This document shows positions 4,727 to 11,958 of a DNA stretch of 18,648 nt, piece by piece. The notes under the pieces were generated by a model. It was not told the origin of the DNA and made no database searches. It saw nothing but the letters and a program-made list of their open reading frames with translations. This stretch comes from Deltaproteobacteria bacterium. Its GTDB lineage: Bacteria > Desulfobacterota > Desulfobacteria > Desulfobacterales > JAUVVS01. Both the position numbers and the translations under genes were made by a program. How positions within the stretch are numbered: the first letter of the stretch is position 1; every line of letters begins with the position of its first letter. The DNA is taken from contig JAUVVS010000003.1 of NCBI GenBank assembly GCA_030604545.1, forward strand, positions 1 to 18,648, written 5' to 3'.

Positions 4727-6364
4727 ATGCAAAAACGGCTTCAGATTTTAATACCGCTAATAGGTCTTTTGATTGTATTTGGTTTCGAAAAAATTTTAGC
4801 CTGTACCAATTTCTTAATCTCAAAGGGTGCCACAACAGACGGCTCAACGATGATTACTTATGCGGCTGATTCTCATGTACTGTATGGTGAGCTTTATTTT
4901 ACACCGGCTGCTGATCACTTGCCCGGTGAAATGTTAGATATTTACGAGTGGGACACCGGCACATTTCTGGGGGAAATAAGGCAGATACCTCATACCTATT
5001 CCGTAGTGGGTAATATGAACGAGCACCAGGTTTCCATTGGCGAAACAACCTGGGGCGGTAGAAAGGAACTACGGGATTCATCGGCTATTATGGATTACGG
5101 CAGTTTGATGTATGTTACCTTACAAAGGGCGAAAACAGCACGCCAGGCCGTAAAAAATATGGGTGAGCTTGTTGAAGAATACGGCTATTACAGCAGCGGA
5201 GAATCGTTTTCCATTGCCGATCCCAACGAAGTGTGGATTATGGAAATGATCGGTAAAGGGCCGGATAAAAAGGGAGCGGTCTGGGTTGCCCGCAAAATAC
5301 CCGAGGGTTATATTAGCGGCCATGCCAATCAGGCCCGAATCCGGCAATTCCCCTTGGATGATCCTGATAACTGTCTTTATGAAAAAGATGTCATTAAACT
5401 GGCTAAGGATAAGGGCTGGTTTGAGGGGGGAGATACCGATTTCAGTTTTGCAGATGCTTATGCTCCTCTGGATTACGGAGCGCTGCGTTTTTGCGAATCC
5501 AGAGTCTGGATTATGTTTCACCGGGCGGCGCCCTCACTTAATTTATCAATGGATTATGTTAAAGGTGTTGATATAACAGAGCCCATGCCCCTCTGGATAA
5601 AGCCGGATAATAAACTCTCGGCCCGTGATGTAATGGAATTAATGCGCGATCATTTTGAAGGCTCTGATTTTGACATGACTAAAGATGTTGGCGCCGGTCC
5701 ATATAGCCTGCCTTACCGCTGGCGTCCGCTTACCTGGGAAGTGGACAGTGTGGGGTACTGTAACGAGCGGGCAACTTCGACACAGCAGACGGGATTTTCA
5801 TTTGTCGCCCAGGCCCGTTCCTACCTGCCCGATCCCATCGGCGGCGTTCTGTGGTTTGGTGTGGACGACACTTACAGTACGGTTTATGTGCCCATGTATT
5901 GCGGTATCAAAAAGGTTCCGCATAATTTTGCGGTCGGCACCGGTGACTTCCAACACTTTACCTGGGAATCAGCCTTTTGGGTATTCAATTTTGTTTCCAA
6001 TTACAGCTATCTTCGCTATAACGCAATGATAAAAGACGTTCAAAAAGTTCAGCGTGAACTGGAAGGGAAATTTGCAGCAGATCTGCCAGGGATAGATAAC
6101 GCCGCTGTGAAGCTGTATAAAGAATCGCCCCAGCTAGCCATTGATTATTTAACAGAATATTCTGTTGAAATTGCTAGCCTGACTGTTAATCGCTGGAAAA
6201 AATTGGGTGAGTTTTTGATTTATAAATATCTCGATGGCAATGTAAAGGATGAATTGGGCAATGTAACAAAACCGGGATACCCGAAATTCTGGTACCGCAA
6301 TATTGTTAATAAGACAGGCGATCAGTTTGAAATAAAGAAGTTGGAGGGTGAAGAAGGGCATTAG
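4727..6364 (+). CDS. Secreted C69-family dipeptidase
   Basis: This 545-residue protein belongs to peptidase family C69 (also called U34), N-terminal-nucleophile hydrolases related to Lactobacillus PepD. Residues 1-25 form a signal peptide. It would leave C26 as the first mature residue in A-C-T-N-F-L-I-S-K-G-A-T-T-D-G-S-T, the expected nucleophile context of the family. The segments SFSIADPNEVWIMEMIG and DAYAPLDYGALRFCESRVW are also typical. It should cleave dipeptides outside the cytoplasm as part of peptide scavenging. The protein is of normal length and appears intact. Its base composition is richer in G and C than the toxin-antitoxin and SEC-C genes upstream, suggesting a different origin. 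A complete attC begins 35 bases after the stop, so it may have been mobilised as an unusually large cassette; alternatively it is resident DNA next to one. Confidence 0.88.
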   Translation: MQKRLQILIPLIGLLIVFGFEKILACTNFLISKGATTDGSTMITYAADSHVLYGELYFTPAADHLPGEMLDIYEWDTGTFLGEIRQIPHTYSVVGNMNEHQVSIGETTWGGRKELRDSSAIMDYGSLMYVTLQRAKTARQAVKNMGELVEEYGYYSSGESFSIADPNEVWIMEMIGKGPDKKGAVWVARKIPEGYISGHANQARIRQFPLDDPDNCLYEKDVIKLAKDKGWFEGGDTDFSFADAYAPLDYGALRFCESRVWIMFHRAAPSLNLSMDYVKGVDITEPMPLWIKPDNKLSARDVMELMRDHFEGSDFDMTKDVGAGPYSLPYRWRPLTWEVDSVGYCNERATSTQQTGFSFVAQARSYLPDPIGGVLWFGVDDTYSTVYVPMYCGIKKVPHNFAVGTGDFQHFTWESAFWVFNFVSNYSYLRYNAMIKDVQKVQRELEGKFAADLPGIDNAAVKLYKESPQLAIDYLTEYSVEIASLTVNRWKKLGEFLIYKYLDGNVKDELGNVTKPGYPKFWYRNIVNKTGDQFEIKKLEGEEGH

Positions 6365-6399
6365 TTATAGTTCGATTTCACCAGAATATATAAATTTCA

Positions 6400-6458
6400 G
6401 CCTAACGAATAAGGTTAGATTGTGAGAGCGGAGCGAACCACAATCTGAACCGTTTGTA
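6400..6458 (+). other. Short attC site after the dipeptidase
   Basis: R'' is GCCTAAC (6400-6406). GGTTAGATTGTG pairs with CACAATCTGAACC around the loop AGAGCGGAGCGAAC, leaving one mispaired position. R' is GTTTGTA (6452-6458). The site is almost identical to the one at 18530-18588. Its R' overlaps the R'' of the next attC. Confidence 0.8.
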
Positions 6459-6561
6459 ACAAGCGTATCAACTCGGACCCTGTGAGATAGGCGTGAAAAT
6501 ATTGCTATAAATATATTTTTTCACTTATCTCACGGGACTGGTTATGCGCCAACCGTTATGT
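6454..6561 (+). other. Second attC site, overlapping the first
   Basis: It starts with TTGTAAC (6454-6460) and AAGCGTATCAACTCGGACCC. It ends GGGACTGGTTATGCGCC, AACC and R' GTTATGT (6555-6561). The two arms pair imperfectly. The interior forms a long extra stem (TGTGAGATA with TATCTCAC, then GTGAAAATAT with ATATTTTTTCAC). The first bases are shared with the R' of the preceding site, so no cassette body lies between the two. Confidence 0.75.
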
Positions 6562-6585
6562 TCTAAAAAAAAGGAGATATTAATT

Positions 6586-6816
6586 ATGAAAAAGAGTCAA
6601 ATAGGATATTTGATTATAGCAAGTGCTATTGTTTGGGGCGCTGTAATAATAATCGGATGCGCCTTAAAATTGAAAGGTACACCATATTATGATGAAATAA
6701 GCCCTATTCTTATTGGTGGGGCAGGTTTCCATTTATTATTTATATGGGGTCCTTTAGGAAGTCAATTTCGGAAAAATAAAGAAGAAAAATCGGAAATGGA
6801 TCAATCAAATTCTTAA
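6586..6816 (+). CDS. Small two-helix membrane protein, cassette gene
   Basis: This 76-residue protein has two predicted membrane helices, about residues 7-27 (IGYLIIASAIVWGAVIIIGCA) and 38-56 (SPILIGGAGFHLLFIWGP). The tail is charged (FRKNKEEKSEMDQ) and probably cytoplasmic. I do not recognise a family. The ATG at 6586 is chosen over an upstream in-frame ATG inside the attC because a strong AAGGAG lies 9 bases before it. It starts 25 bases after an R' box, the position of a first cassette gene, but no attC follows its stop. Small membrane proteins of unknown role are frequent among integron cassettes. Confidence 0.7.
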   Translation: MKKSQIGYLIIASAIVWGAVIIIGCALKLKGTPYYDEISPILIGGAGFHLLFIWGPLGSQFRKNKEEKSEMDQSNS

Positions 6817-7048
6817 GACAATAACTGGAAAAAGGAAATCCGGGCCAGCTTACATCAATATGTATAGCGTATTTAAATAGGTATACTCCAATTGTTGAGT
6901 AAGAATGGAAATACATAACAAAAAAATCAACCTGAATAAAAACGCGTTGAGCGTTTTCGGTAGGGATATGACAGCAAGCGTTTTTGGCAGGTTAGGTTTC
7001 CACCGCCACAGTCCGGCGCAAATCATTTTCAAGCAAGGAGAAAGAGAT

Positions 7049-7153
7049 ATGGGTGATAAAGGAAAAAGAGATAAAGGAAAAAGGGAACAACAAAAAAAGG
7101 CTCAGCTTAATCCAAAGGAAAAACGAAAATTGAAAAAAGAAAAGAAGAAATAA
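7049..7153 (+). CDS. 34-residue lysine-rich small protein
   Basis: The product starts M-G-D-K-G-K-R-D-K-G-K-R-E-Q-Q-K-K and ends in K-L-K-K-E-K-K-K. More than half of its residues are lysine or arginine, and it contains no hydrophobic core. The ATG has a strong AAGGAG about eight bases upstream, which argues that this short frame is translated. Small very basic proteins beginning MGDKG are, to my recollection, annotated as hypothetical in diverse bacteria. RNA or ribosome binding is a reasonable inference, but no function is known to me. The frame is open upstream to 6905, but that part has no ribosome-binding site and a different composition. Confidence 0.65.
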   Translation: MGDKGKRDKGKREQQKKAQLNPKEKRKLKKEKKK

Positions 7154-7257
7154 ATGCCCCGTGCCGTCCGGCGACCTTAAATCAAGCACGGAAGTTGTGT
7201 GCCAGTTACTTGAATAAAGGGATCATAAGAAGAAACCACAGAGATGGTTATAAGTAA

Positions 7258-7335
7258 AAAGTAAAAAGGAAAAAGGAAAAAAATCTCAGAATGGTATGCA
7301 CTACTTTTTACTTTAAACTTTTACCTTTTTACTTT
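7258..7335. repeat. A/T-rich inverted repeat built from GTAAAAAG units
   Basis: AAAGTAAAAAGG (7258-7269) is a perfect 12-bp inverted repeat of CCTTTTTACTTT (7324-7335). Further partial copies lie inside each arm, such as CTTTTTACTT at 7304-7313. It lies in the 287-base gap before the oxidoreductase operon. It could act as a bidirectional terminator or be a dispersed intergenic repeat. The rest of the gap shows no gene, only a GC-rich patch (7360-7395). Confidence 0.6.
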
Positions 7336-7440
7336 ATAGTATACTCCGTGTACTCTGCCTGCCCCGTAAAGGCTGGCGGAGCCAGACTGGTATGGGGTGG
7401 TTATTTTTTACACTACCCCAAAATGTTATAGGAGCAATTA

Positions 7441-8787
7441 ATGAAAACTCTCAACAGGCGAAAGTTTTTACGTCTCTCCACCACTGCGGTTTCTTCATTC
7501 ATGATAATTCCGAGAAGTGTCTTGGGCGGCAAAGGTTATGTGCCGCCGAGTGATAAGCTCAACGTTGCAGCAATAGGTGTAGGAGGACAGGGAGCATGGG
7601 ATCTGCAAAATCTCGAAAGTGAAAATATTGTTGCGCTATGTGATGTGGATTGGGCACATGCTGAGGAAACCTTTAAGCGCTACCCAAATGTAAAAAAATA
7701 TCGTGATTTTCGGATCATGCTTGAAAAAGAAAAAAATATCGATGCCGTGCTTGTGGCAACGCCAGACCATACACATGCAATAATGTCGATGTATGCCCTG
7801 AAAATGGGCAAGCATCTTTATTGTGAAAAACCTCTGACGCACACGGTCTACGAAGCCCGAAAAATTGCCGAGGCTGCCAGGGAAGCAAACGTGGCAACTC
7901 AAATGGGCAACCAGGCTATGGCTTATGAAGGAAACCGATTGATCAATGAATGGATATGGGATGGTGCGATAGGGCAGGTTCATGAAGTGCATGTCTGGTC
8001 CGATCGCCCGACCCGCTTGGGGACCAGGGATTTGTGGTGGCCTCAGGCAATGGAACGGCCGCGCGATGAACCGGAAATACCTGCGACCCTGGATTGGGAC
8101 TTATGGCTTGGGCCAGCTCCATATCGTCCTTATCATCCGGCTTACGTACCATTCTTGTGGCGCGGCTGGTGGGATTTTGGAGAAGGCGGCCTGGGTGATA
8201 TGGGAATACACAATATCGCTCCTGCTTTTTCAGCTTTGAATCTCGGGGCTCCCACGAGTGTGCATTCAAGTTCGACTCCAGTTTACAAAGAGACGTTGCC
8301 CTGGGCATCCGTAGTGCATTATGAATTTCCAGCGCGCGGTGATATGCCCCCTGTAAAGCTGCATTGGCATGATGGCGGTATTCTTCCGGAACGCCCGGAA
8401 GAGTTGGAAGATGGAAGACGAATGCCGCGTGAAGATGGGATGATATTTGTCGGTAATAAAGGCAAAATGCTGGTTACAGGCTGGGGAGGTGAAAGCCCGC
8501 GGTTAATACCGGAATCGAAGATGCAAGAATATGAACTTCCACCCAAAACACTGCCCCGTTCTATTGGGCATCATCAAGAGTGGATTGAAGCGTGCAAAAA
8601 TGGCACCACGACACGATCAAATTTTGACTTTGCCGGACCATTAACCGAAGCTGTTCTATTAGGACTCGTTTCTGTCCGACTGGGAGGAAAGAAATTATAT
8701 TGGGACAGCGAGAATCTTTCGGTGAAAAACAGTCCCGAAGCCAATGAGCTTTTGAATTATCACTACCGTGAAGGTTGGACGCTGTAA
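7441..8787 (+). CDS. Tat-exported Gfo/Idh/MocA oxidoreductase
   Basis: This 448-residue NAD(P)-dependent oxidoreductase begins with a twin-arginine signal (N-R-R-K-F-L-R at 5-11, followed by a hydrophobic stretch and LGG), so it is exported folded with its cofactor. The Rossmann nucleotide-binding motif GVGGQG is at 46-51. TPDHTH at about 107-112 and EKP at 129-131 are family hallmarks. The C-terminal domain has the WDFGEGGLGDMGIHNI stretch typical of this subgroup. Members oxidise or reduce sugar hydroxyls, often at C3 of glycosides. It is the first gene of a probable operon with a second oxidoreductase (49 bases downstream) and a DUF1080 lipoprotein, a combination consistent with glycoside turnover through 3-keto sugars. 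The ATG has AGGAG about six bases upstream. Confidence 0.88.
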   Translation: MKTLNRRKFLRLSTTAVSSFMIIPRSVLGGKGYVPPSDKLNVAAIGVGGQGAWDLQNLESENIVALCDVDWAHAEETFKRYPNVKKYRDFRIMLEKEKNIDAVLVATPDHTHAIMSMYALKMGKHLYCEKPLTHTVYEARKIAEAAREANVATQMGNQAMAYEGNRLINEWIWDGAIGQVHEVHVWSDRPTRLGTRDLWWPQAMERPRDEPEIPATLDWDLWLGPAPYRPYHPAYVPFLWRGWWDFGEGGLGDMGIHNIAPAFSALNLGAPTSVHSSSTPVYKETLPWASVVHYEFPARGDMPPVKLHWHDGGILPERPEELEDGRRMPREDGMIFVGNKGKMLVTGWGGESPRLIPESKMQEYELPPKTLPRSIGHHQEWIEACKNGTTTRSNFDFAGPLTEAVLLGLVSVRLGGKKLYWDSENLSVKNSPEANELLNYHYREGWTL

Positions 8788-8836
8788 TTGTTGGTTTATG
8801 GAAATAAAGTTATAACCCAAATAGGTGGAAATTGAC

Positions 8837-9913
8837 ATGAACAAGAAAATAGGCATTGGCCTAGTTGGATCGCAGTTCATCTCAACGATTCATGCGGAAT
8901 CTCTGAAAACTGTGCATGATGCAGAAATCCTGGCGGTTGTGTCGCCCTCGAAAGGGCATGCCCGCGATTTTGCAGAAAAATTTAATATTCATCATTATTT
9001 CACAGACATTGATAAAATGTTGGAAATAGATGAAATCGACATGATTGTGATTGGTGCGCCAAATATGTTTCATTGCGAGATCACGTTGGCAGCCGCGCGG
9101 GCCGGTAAGCATGTCGTCGTTGAAAAGCCACTGTGTTTGAACCTTGATGAAGCGGATCAAATGATTGAAGATTGCAAGAAGGCCGAGGTCAAGCTGATGT
9201 ATGCCGAGGAACTTTGTTTCGCGCCAAAATATGTGCGTCTCAAACAATTGTTGGATCAAGGCGCTTTGGGCGTTCCGGTGCTCCTGAAGCAATCAGAGAA
9301 ACACGACGGACCGCACGCTCCGCATTTTTGGGATGTGGAACAGTCCGGCGGAGGCGTCGCAATGGATATGGGATGCCATGCTATTGAATTTTTCCGTTGG
9401 ATGCTCGGGCGCCCCAAAATAAAATCCGTTTATGCACAGATGGGTACTTACTTCCATAAGGATAAAACCAAAGGCGACGACAATGCCATCATCATCCTCG
9501 AATTTGAAAACAATGTTATGGCTATGGCGGAAGAAAGCTGGACGAAACTCGGCGGTATGGACGATAAGGCCGAGGTTCACGGCACAAAAGGGGTCGCTTA
9601 CGCAGACCTTCTTCAAGGTAATTCTATCCTGACTTATAGTCTTACGGGTGTCGATTATGCCGTAGAAAAGGCTGGAATTACCAAGGGCTGGAGTTTCACC
9701 ATGTATGAAGAATTTTGGAATTACGGTTTTCCTCAGGAGTTCGACCATTTTGTAGATTGTGTTAAAAATGATAAACACCCGGAAGTTACAGGAGAGGATG
9801 GCCGCGCTGTCCTGGAAGCGATATTCGCTGCCTATCAATCTGCCGGAAGTGGCCAAAAAGTGTCGCTTCCGTTTGAAACAGACGCGGATAAACCCTATAA
9901 GCTTTGGAAATAA
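8837..9913 (+). CDS. Cytoplasmic Gfo/Idh/MocA oxidoreductase
   Basis: This 358-residue oxidoreductase lacks a signal peptide. It has the nucleotide-binding motif GIGLVGSQFIS near residues 5-15, GAPNMFH at about 74-80 and EKPLCLNLDEA near 98-108. GGGVAMDMGCHAIEFFRWM is the usual catalytic-domain helix region. The substrate is probably a sugar or inositol derivative. The ATG at 8837 is preferred over an in-frame GTG at 8825 because GGTGG lies nine bases before it and overlaps the GTG. It follows the exported paralogue by 49 bases without a visible terminator. A plausible division of labour is that one enzyme acts on glycosides in the periplasm and this one on the imported product, but that is inference. 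Confidence 0.87.
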   Translation: MNKKIGIGLVGSQFISTIHAESLKTVHDAEILAVVSPSKGHARDFAEKFNIHHYFTDIDKMLEIDEIDMIVIGAPNMFHCEITLAAARAGKHVVVEKPLCLNLDEADQMIEDCKKAEVKLMYAEELCFAPKYVRLKQLLDQGALGVPVLLKQSEKHDGPHAPHFWDVEQSGGGVAMDMGCHAIEFFRWMLGRPKIKSVYAQMGTYFHKDKTKGDDNAIIILEFENNVMAMAEESWTKLGGMDDKAEVHGTKGVAYADLLQGNSILTYSLTGVDYAVEKAGITKGWSFTMYEEFWNYGFPQEFDHFVDCVKNDKHPEVTGEDGRAVLEAIFAAYQSAGSGQKVSLPFETDADKPYKLWK

Positions 9914-10033
9914 TAGAACGTTGAAAACGCAGAAAAAACTCGATGGATTTCACACCAGGTAGTTCATTACTTATAGGTTGTACGGGAGTTCCGGACAATT
10001 GCGATTCGATTCACGCAAAAAGAGGAGAAAATT

Positions 10034-10990
10034 ATGCAAAGCAAAATATGGCTCGTTTTTTTGCCGTTGTTTTTGGCAAGCTGTGGCATTAAATCGCTTG
10101 ACGAAGGATCGGAAAATGCCACCGTTGATAAAAGCAATATTTTAGGACGATGGGATTTAACCGTTTATGACATCCAGGGCGTCTATCCTTCCTGGTTCGA
10201 GATCAAAGAGGAAAATGGCGAATTGAATGGCCAATTTGTCGGTCGAGTCGGGAACGCCCGTCCCATTCGCTATATCCACTTTGACGGTAGCCAGCTTTAT
10301 CTTTCATTACCTCGGCAGTATGAAAGGCCAGTTGAAGATTTACTCTTTATCGGTAAAGTAAAAGATGGGAAAATCGAAGGCAAAACCAGAAGTGAGATCG
10401 GGCATGTTATCCGCTTTAATGCTGAGCGAGCGCCGGCACTCGAATTTCGAGGACAGCCAGAGTGGGGTGAAACGATAAAGCTTATCCAAAACGATTTGTC
10501 GAATTGGATGCCCCGGAATCCAAACCATGATAATCACTGGCAAATTGAAAATGATATGCTTGTCAATAATAAGGCGGGTGTCGATCTCATATCAAGACAA
10601 ACATTTACTGATTTCAAATTGCACTTAGAGTTTAATATTCCTGATAGCGGCAACAGTGGTATCTATTTGCGTGGGCGGTATGAAGTGCAAATAGAAGATA
10701 ATTTTGGCAAAAAACCTGACAGCTTAAAGGCAGGAGGAGTTTATGGATTTATTGTGCCACGGAAAATGGCGATAAAACCTGCAGGTCAATGGAATTCATA
10801 CGATATCACTTTACTCGACAGGAAAGTAACAGTTATACTCAATGATGAGATGATTATCAATAACATTGAGATTCCTGGTATAACAGGTGGGGCGCTAGAC
10901 AGTAGAGAGGCAGAACCAGGTCCGCTCATGTTGCAAGGGGATCATAGTGCTATTCGCTTCAGGGATATTTTCTTGACGCCTGCAAAGTGA
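10034..10990 (+). CDS. DUF1080 (3-keto-disaccharide hydrolase) lipoprotein
   Basis: This 318-residue lipoprotein has a signal peptide with lipobox L-A-S-C, so C17 is the lipidated residue. Residues of about 35-135 form a lipocalin-like beta domain (ILGRWDLTVYD, ENGELNGQFVGRVG). Residues of about 145-316 form the DUF1080 jelly-roll domain, with the family motifs DFKLHLEFNIPDSGNSGIYLRGRYEVQIED and PAGQWNSYDITL. Several DUF1080 proteins cleave 3-keto-glycosides, products of Gfo/Idh/MocA dehydrogenases, and two such dehydrogenases precede it. The ATG is supported by AGAGGAG about eight bases upstream. The 120-base gap after the second oxidoreductase shows no clear terminator, so co-transcription is likely but not certain. 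Confidence 0.87.
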   Translation: MQSKIWLVFLPLFLASCGIKSLDEGSENATVDKSNILGRWDLTVYDIQGVYPSWFEIKEENGELNGQFVGRVGNARPIRYIHFDGSQLYLSLPRQYERPVEDLLFIGKVKDGKIEGKTRSEIGHVIRFNAERAPALEFRGQPEWGETIKLIQNDLSNWMPRNPNHDNHWQIENDMLVNNKAGVDLISRQTFTDFKLHLEFNIPDSGNSGIYLRGRYEVQIEDNFGKKPDSLKAGGVYGFIVPRKMAIKPAGQWNSYDITLLDRKVTVILNDEMIINNIEIPGITGGALDSREAEPGPLMLQGDHSAIRFRDIFLTPAK

Positions 10991-11151
10991 GATGAATCAA
11001 ACGAGGATTACTTACCCTGATGCGAACAGACCCTACCCTGAATACTGATAAAAACCAGTAATTATTACCCTTGGTTCTCAGTCTGTAGTTGTACATTTTT
11101 TTCGTTAGCTGAAGTAATATTTAGAAACCATATGTTGAATATGAGCAGATC

Positions 11152-11958
11152 ATGAAAATTGTTAATTTAACAAAAGAGTATGAAGGCAATTATTTTGTTT
11201 GTCTTGAAGATTGGTCAGATGAAATAAGGGAAGCTGGAAATCACAAAGAACACTGGTATCGAAAAATGAAAGATAAGGGCCTGTGTGTTAAATTGGCCGT
11301 AAATGATGAGGAAAAACCAGTTGGCATGATTCAATATCTCCCAATCGAATATTCCTTTGTTGAAGGCAGCGAATTATATTTTATTCTGTGTATCTGGGTC
11401 CACGGATATAAAAACAAGGGGGTTGGAAATTATCAGAAACAGGGGATAGGTAAAGCGTTAATAATGGCAGCGGAAGAGGACGTGAAAAAGAGAAATGTGA
11501 AAGGGTTAGTTGCTTGGGGGGTGCCTCTACCAGTATTTATGAAAGCATCCTGGTTTAAAAAACAAGGATATGTTCAAGTAGACAAAGAAGGCTTTTTCGG
11601 TCGGGTTTTATTGTGGAAACCATTTTCGGATGATGCTATTCCACCAAAATGGATTGAAGCCAAGAAAGACCCGGAATTATACCATAACAGGGTAACTGTA
11701 ACAGGATTTATTAATGGATGGTGCCCTGCTTACAATATGGTATTTGAAAGGGCGAAGCGTGCTTCTTTAGAACTTGGAGACCAGGTTGTTTTTCATGAGA
11801 TAAATACCTTTAATAAGGAAGTGTTTGACGAATGGGGCATTTCTGATTCTTTATTCATTAATGGAAAAAAAGTTAATACCGGCCCGCCTCCATCCTATAA
11901 GAAAATAAAAAAGAAAATAGCAAAGAAATTGAAAAATTCTCACTCAAGTTCATCTTAG
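11152..11958 (+). CDS. GNAT acetyltransferase with C-terminal YoaP-like domain
   Basis: The 268-residue protein has two parts. Residues 1-150 are a GNAT N-acetyltransferase with an acetyl-CoA pyrophosphate-binding loop (NYQKQGIGKAL at about 97-107). Residues 170-255 resemble the YoaP domain found after GNAT domains: it begins VTGFINGWCPAYNM, contains one conserved cysteine and looks thioredoxin-like. The lysine-rich tail ends in a run of serines. The substrate is unknown; the domain pair is widespread and uncharacterised. Its last nine bases overlap the 3' end of the convergent phosphoesterase gene. About 160 bases upstream separate it from the sugar operon, so it is probably transcribed on its own. 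The ribosome-binding site is weak. Confidence 0.82.
   Translation: MKIVNLTKEYEGNYFVCLEDWSDEIREAGNHKEHWYRKMKDKGLCVKLAVNDEEKPVGMIQYLPIEYSFVEGSELYFILCIWVHGYKNKGVGNYQKQGIGKALIMAAEEDVKKRNVKGLVAWGVPLPVFMKASWFKKQGYVQVDKEGFFGRVLLWKPFSDDAIPPKWIEAKKDPELYHNRVTVTGFINGWCPAYNMVFERAKRASLELGDQVVFHEINTFNKEVFDEWGISDSLFINGKKVNTGPPPSYKKIKKKIAKKLKNSHSSSS

Noticed and set aside
6949..6991. Two similar 16-base stretches (GAGCGTTTTCGGTAGG and AAGCGTTTTTGGCAGG)
   Set aside because: Only two imperfect copies 27 bases apart; not enough for a repeat element or CRISPR.
6905..7048. Upstream extension of the 34-residue basic protein
   Set aside because: No ribosome-binding site, different composition, and the strong AAGGAG lies right before the inner ATG.
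7943..8308. Long antisense frames within the oxidoreductase, dipeptidase and phosphoesterase genes
   Set aside because: They are shadows of strongly coding frames and show no independent start signals or domains.
11103..11112. CGTTAGCTGA upstream of the GNAT gene as an attC R' box
   Set aside because: It breaks the GTTRRRY rule and no left arm or complementary sequence is found upstream.
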